Shown: one piece after another, positions 6,197-8,262 of the stretch
Layout: every line of letters begins with the position of its first letter
Position numbering within the stretch: position 1 is the stretch's first letter
Source: an uncultured Collinsella sp.
GTDB taxonomy: Bacteria > Actinomycetota > Coriobacteriia > Coriobacteriales > Coriobacteriaceae
DNA length: 8,262 bases
Direction: 5' to 3'
Assembly (NCBI GenBank): GCA_905209765.1
Contig: CAJLUE010000074.1
Location: 1 to 8,262 of the forward strand
Notes under the pieces: generated by a model
The model's database searches: none
Told to the model about the DNA's origin: nothing
The model's input: the letters and a program-made list of their open reading frames with translations, nothing else
Translations under genes and position numbers: made by a program

Positions 6197-7593
6197 GCAA
6201 GTTATCTCCCGCGCGCAAGCTTGCGCTCGATGTGTTGATGGAGGCCGATCGCCGCGGTATGTACGCACGCGACGTGTTGTCTTCCCGTGCGTCCGCCAAG
6301 GCCATTGACCAGCGCGATTCCGCTTTTGCCGCGCGTTTGGCGCTCGGTGTTGCCGCCACGCAGGGTATTTTGGATGAGTTGCTCGACCAGTTTTTGGATA
6401 AGCCCAAAAAGGTCGCGCCGCGCGTTCGCATGGCGCTTCGCATCTCGGCCTTCGAGATGCTCTATCTGCATACGCCGGGCCGCGTTGCCGTGAGTCAGGG
6501 TGTTGAGCTGGTGCGCAGCGGTGCTAAGTCTGCCGCGGGCCTGGCTAACGCGGTGTTGCACAAGGTTGCGGACAACGTTGAGGACTTTGCCACGGCATCC
6601 GATGTGGATGAGTCCGAGCGCCGTTTGGTTCGTCTTTCTCGTCTGATGGGTCTTCCTCGCTGGCTGTGCGCTCGAATTATGACCTCGTTCGATACGCCCG
6701 AGGGCGCGCTCAGCTTTGCCGGCAATCTGGCGCCTGCGCCGCTTGCACTGCACGAGAATGCGTTTGCGACCAAGGCCGACCCGTATATCTCGCAGCTTGT
6801 GGCACCTGTCTTTCCGGGCTGCCATGCTCCGGTCGATGCGCAGGTCACGGTTGCATCGGGCGTGTTTGAGCGTGCTGCCGCGGTTGCCTCGGACCTCAAC
6901 GCCCAGCTTATCGCAACTGCCGCGACACGTCCCGGTCGTTGCCTGGAGATTGGTGCCGGCCGCGGTACCAAGACCTATGTGATGATGTGCCAGGCCAAGC
7001 GTGCCGGGTACGAGCGTCAGCATACCGCGCTCGATCTGCACGATCGCAAGTGCGATCAGAATCTCGCGCGCCTGCATAAGGCGGGTATTACGGGTGTGCG
7101 TACGGTGTCGGGCGATGCCTGCGAGCTCAATGAGGTGCTTACGTCGTTTGATGCCATGCTTGGCGAGCCTGCCCTGTTCGACACAGTGTTTATCGATGCG
7201 CCGTGCTCTGGCACTGGCACCATGCGCCGTCACCCCGAGATACCGTGGCGTCTGACCGAGAACGACGTTACGACTGAGCTGCCCAAGCTACAGCTGACGA
7301 TGCTCAAGGAAGCAGCTGCGCGCGTGGCTGCCGGCGGTGAGCTTATCTATGCCACCTGCTCGGTTTTTGATGAAGAGAACACGCAGGTCGTGGATGCCTT
7401 CCTGGCCTCTCCCGAGGGCGCCGGCTTTACCCTGGCACCGCTCTCCGAATCTCAGATTCTGCAGCTGCCCGAGTTCGACCAGGCCAAGAAGCTTGTCTCC
7501 GTGCGCCAAAACGACCGAGGGCTTTTCCAAAGCGTCCCCGTAAACGCCGACTCCTACGACGGCCACTTCTGCGCCCGCCTGGTCCGTAAGTAA
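6193..7593 (+). CDS. rsmB: 16S rRNA (cytosine-967-C5)-methyltransferase, RsmB/Sun family
   Basis: RsmB methylates C5 of a cytosine in 16S rRNA using S-adenosylmethionine. The product is 466 aa, longer than the 429 aa of E. coli. An N-terminal NusB-like helical domain (about 5-140, starting SPARKLALDVL) precedes the Rossmann methyltransferase domain. Motif IV is DAPCSGTGTMRRHPE with Cys338. Motif VI is YATCSVFDEEN with the catalytic Cys389. Both cysteines required by the RNA m5C family are therefore present. Motif I reads CLEIGAGRGTKT (250-261) rather than the usual D-x-CAAPGGKT form, which is unusual. The start at 6193 overlaps the fmt stop by four bases. A weak GTGGGG nine bases upstream suggests initiation coupled to fmt. 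An upstream in-frame GTG at 6178 is less likely. An rRNA m5C methyltransferase is certain; the target position is inferred from the NusB-like domain and the gene order. Confidence 0.92.
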   Translation: MSKLSPARKLALDVLMEADRRGMYARDVLSSRASAKAIDQRDSAFAARLALGVAATQGILDELLDQFLDKPKKVAPRVRMALRISAFEMLYLHTPGRVAVSQGVELVRSGAKSAAGLANAVLHKVADNVEDFATASDVDESERRLVRLSRLMGLPRWLCARIMTSFDTPEGALSFAGNLAPAPLALHENAFATKADPYISQLVAPVFPGCHAPVDAQVTVASGVFERAAAVASDLNAQLIATAATRPGRCLEIGAGRGTKTYVMMCQAKRAGYERQHTALDLHDRKCDQNLARLHKAGITGVRTVSGDACELNEVLTSFDAMLGEPALFDTVFIDAPCSGTGTMRRHPEIPWRLTENDVTTELPKLQLTMLKEAAARVAAGGELIYATCSVFDEENTQVVDAFLASPEGAGFTLAPLSESQILQLPEFDQAKKLVSVRQNDRGLFQSVPVNADSYDGHFCARLVRK

Positions 7594-7599
7594 CTACTA

Positions 7600-7666
7600 A
7601 GTTGTGGTGAAATAGGGATTGAATAGCGGCATCTATCCGCCAAATAGTCCTTATTTCACCGCAACT
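7600..7666. repeat. 67-bp palindrome, copy A, just after rsmB
   Basis: Arms 7600-7618 and 7648-7666 are 19 bases each and pair fully if two G-U pairs are allowed (outer sequence AGTTGTGGTGAAATA against TATTTCACCGCAACT). The interior contains a second short stem, GCGG (7626-7629) with CCGC (7637-7640). It starts seven bases after the rsmB stop codon. No T-tract follows, so it is not a canonical terminator, though it could protect the 3' end of the mRNA. It shares its outer 15 bases and its exact length with the palindrome at 7941-8007. Confidence 0.8.
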
Positions 7667-7940
7667 CAGGATGTCCTGCGAGCGGAGATCGCAATAGCGG
7701 TAAAGAGTGGGAAAATAGCCCCGTTTCATGCTTGCTGTTATCAAAAGTAGGGCGGATTACGGGGCTAGATTGGTGATGCCTGACCACAGCAAAAATGGCC
7801 TAAATAAAATCGCAGGTAGATGGCTTGTTGAAATTTGCAAATTACCGGAATGGATAGAGGTTGTCAATTCAGCCCCGTAATCCGGCAGAGTTTTGAAATG
7901 TTGCAAACTTAGCATCAGCTCGATATCCGATCTAAAGAAA
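7667..7940. other. Segment between twin palindromes, with inner inverted repeat
   Basis: This 274-base stretch is AT-richer than its neighbours. It carries an inverted repeat with arms at 7751-7766 and 7871-7886 (GGCGGATTACGGGGCT, one mismatch in 16), with weaker pairing continuing inward through ATTG/CAAT. A third copy of the core, TAGCCCCGT at 7716-7724, can pair instead with ACGGGGCTA at 7759-7767. A 12-bp perfect palindrome, AATTTGCAAATT, lies at 7832-7843. The layout suggests a decayed or non-autonomous mobile element or a structured RNA. I recognise no known family. Confidence 0.55.
7728..7880 (+). CDS. Possible 50-aa small protein inside the repeat region
   Basis: An ATG-to-TAA frame of 50 codons runs from 7728 to 7880, with an in-frame stop just upstream at 7716. 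The peptide begins MLAVIKSRADYGARL and ends EWIEVVNSAP. It has a mixed, protein-like composition with charged and aromatic residues, and no signal peptide or membrane segment is evident. Against it: no ribosome-binding site precedes the ATG, it uses codons rare in the neighbours (AGG, AGA, CTA, TTA, ATA), and its start and stop regions coincide with inverted-repeat arms. It may be a remnant, a translated mobile-element fragment, or chance. I do not recognise a family. Confidence 0.25.
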   Translation: MLAVIKSRADYGARLVMPDHSKNGLNKIAGRWLVEICKLPEWIEVVNSAP

Positions 7941-8007
7941 AGTTGCGGTGAAATAGTTCCTCTTTGGCCGTTGGATGGGCTGATTCAGGAACTATTTCAC
8001 CGCAACT
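7931..8007 (-). terminator. Probable terminator of the minus-strand FmdB-like gene
   Basis: Read on the minus strand, the perfect 21-bp stem of palindrome copy B is followed directly by TTTCTTTAGA (bases 7940 to 7931), extending the last T of the stem into a T-rich run. The hairpin starts 34 bases past the stop codon of the FmdB-like gene. The stem is longer than is usual for intrinsic terminators and is not especially GC-rich, so efficiency is uncertain. Confidence 0.5.
7941..8007. repeat. 67-bp palindrome, copy B
   Basis: Arms 7941-7961 and 7987-8007 form a perfect 21-bp inverted repeat starting AGTTGCGGTGAAATAGTTCC, with a 25-base loop. The outer 15 bases match those of copy A at 7600-7666 apart from one base, while the loop and inner arm sequences differ. 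Both copies are exactly 67 bp. This is the pattern of a dispersed palindromic family whose stem ends are conserved and whose loop is free to vary. Confidence 0.85.
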
Positions 8008-8041
8008 CATAAGGAAACTTGGGTGGCGGGACCGCTTGTCT

Positions 8042-8262
8042 CTAGTGGTTGTGCGGGCAATTGGCGCAGCAGCCGCTGGTGGCGTTGGTGCTGGAACCGC
8101 CGCTTCGCTGGTCGGTGTTGTAGAAGCCGCTGCCCTCAAACTTGATGCCGCTGGCCGAGAACGTCTTGGCCGCCGGGGCGCCGCAACTCGGGCACACGAC
8201 CTCGGGGGTCTCGGACATGGGATGCTCAACCTCAAACACGTTGCCGCAGCTCGAGCACTTGT
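8042..8262 (-). CDS. FmdB-family zinc-ribbon protein, N-terminus outside window
   Basis: The last 72 codons of a small minus-strand gene are visible, ending at the TAG complementary to 8042-8044. The fragment begins KCSSCGNVFEVEHPMSE, then VVCPSCGAPAAKTFS, and later GIKFEGSGFYNTDQRS. The two Cys-x-x-Cys pairs (fragment residues 2/5 and 23/26) form the zinc ribbon. The FxGSGFYxTDxRS segment is typical of the FmdB regulatory-protein family (Zn-ribbon_8). Family members usually start only a few residues before the first Cys pair, so nearly all of the protein should be in view. An internal GTG at 8239 would remove the first zinc ligands and is not the start. The tail CCANCPHNH carries extra Cys and His residues that may bind metal. 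The molecular role of this family is poorly defined. Confidence 0.85.
   Translation of the reverse strand, partial: KCSSCGNVFEVEHPMSETPEVVCPSCGAPAAKTFSASGIKFEGSGFYNTDQRSGGSSTNATSGCCANCPHNH

Noticed and set aside
8020..8036. GGGTGGCGGGACCGC, similar to the T-box consensus GGGTGGNACCGCG
   Set aside because: It contains extra bases, no specifier or antiterminator structure is visible, and no plus-strand gene follows in the window.

Overview
The window looks like chromosome from a high-GC Gram-positive bacterium of the Coriobacteriia (Actinomycetota), most like Collinsella. This is inferred from protein style, from C/G-ending codons in most genes, and from palindromic intergenic repeats that I associate with that group. 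No database search was possible.

Layout: (1) Bases 1-341 hold the first codons of a divergent minus-strand gene at the left edge, a 140-bp nested palindromic repeat (118-257) and a probable promoter. (2) 342-1817 is gltX (glutamyl-tRNA synthetase), closed by an intrinsic terminator. (3) 1906-4359 is priA (replication-restart helicase), followed 18 bases later by def (peptide deformylase, 4378-4914). (4) 4915-5275 is a 361-base gap with a 137-bp palindromic element and an intrinsic terminator. (5) 5276-6196 is fmt (methionyl-tRNA formyltransferase), overlapping rsmB (16S rRNA m5C967 methyltransferase, 6193-7593) by 4 bases. (6) 7594-8041 is AT-richer and holds two 67-bp palindromes flanking a segment with its own inverted repeat and a possible 50-codon ORF. 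(7) An FmdB-family zinc-ribbon gene on the minus strand runs off the right edge.

The genes are housekeeping. PriA, Def, Fmt and RsmB form the common bacterial priA-def-fmt-rsmB cluster: Fmt formylates initiator Met-tRNA, Def removes the formyl group from new proteins, RsmB modifies 16S rRNA, and PriA restarts stalled replication forks. GltX charges tRNA with glutamate. Here the cluster is split between def and fmt by a palindromic element plus a terminator, so fmt-rsmB is probably transcribed separately.

I see no phage, defence, CRISPR or transposase genes. The points most worth a second look are a canonical sliding-clamp-binding peptide (QLSLF) at the extreme N-terminus of PriA, the three palindromic intergenic structures (one with a compensatory base-pair change between repeat units), and a change in third-codon base from T-ending at the start of fmt to C-ending by the end of rsmB.
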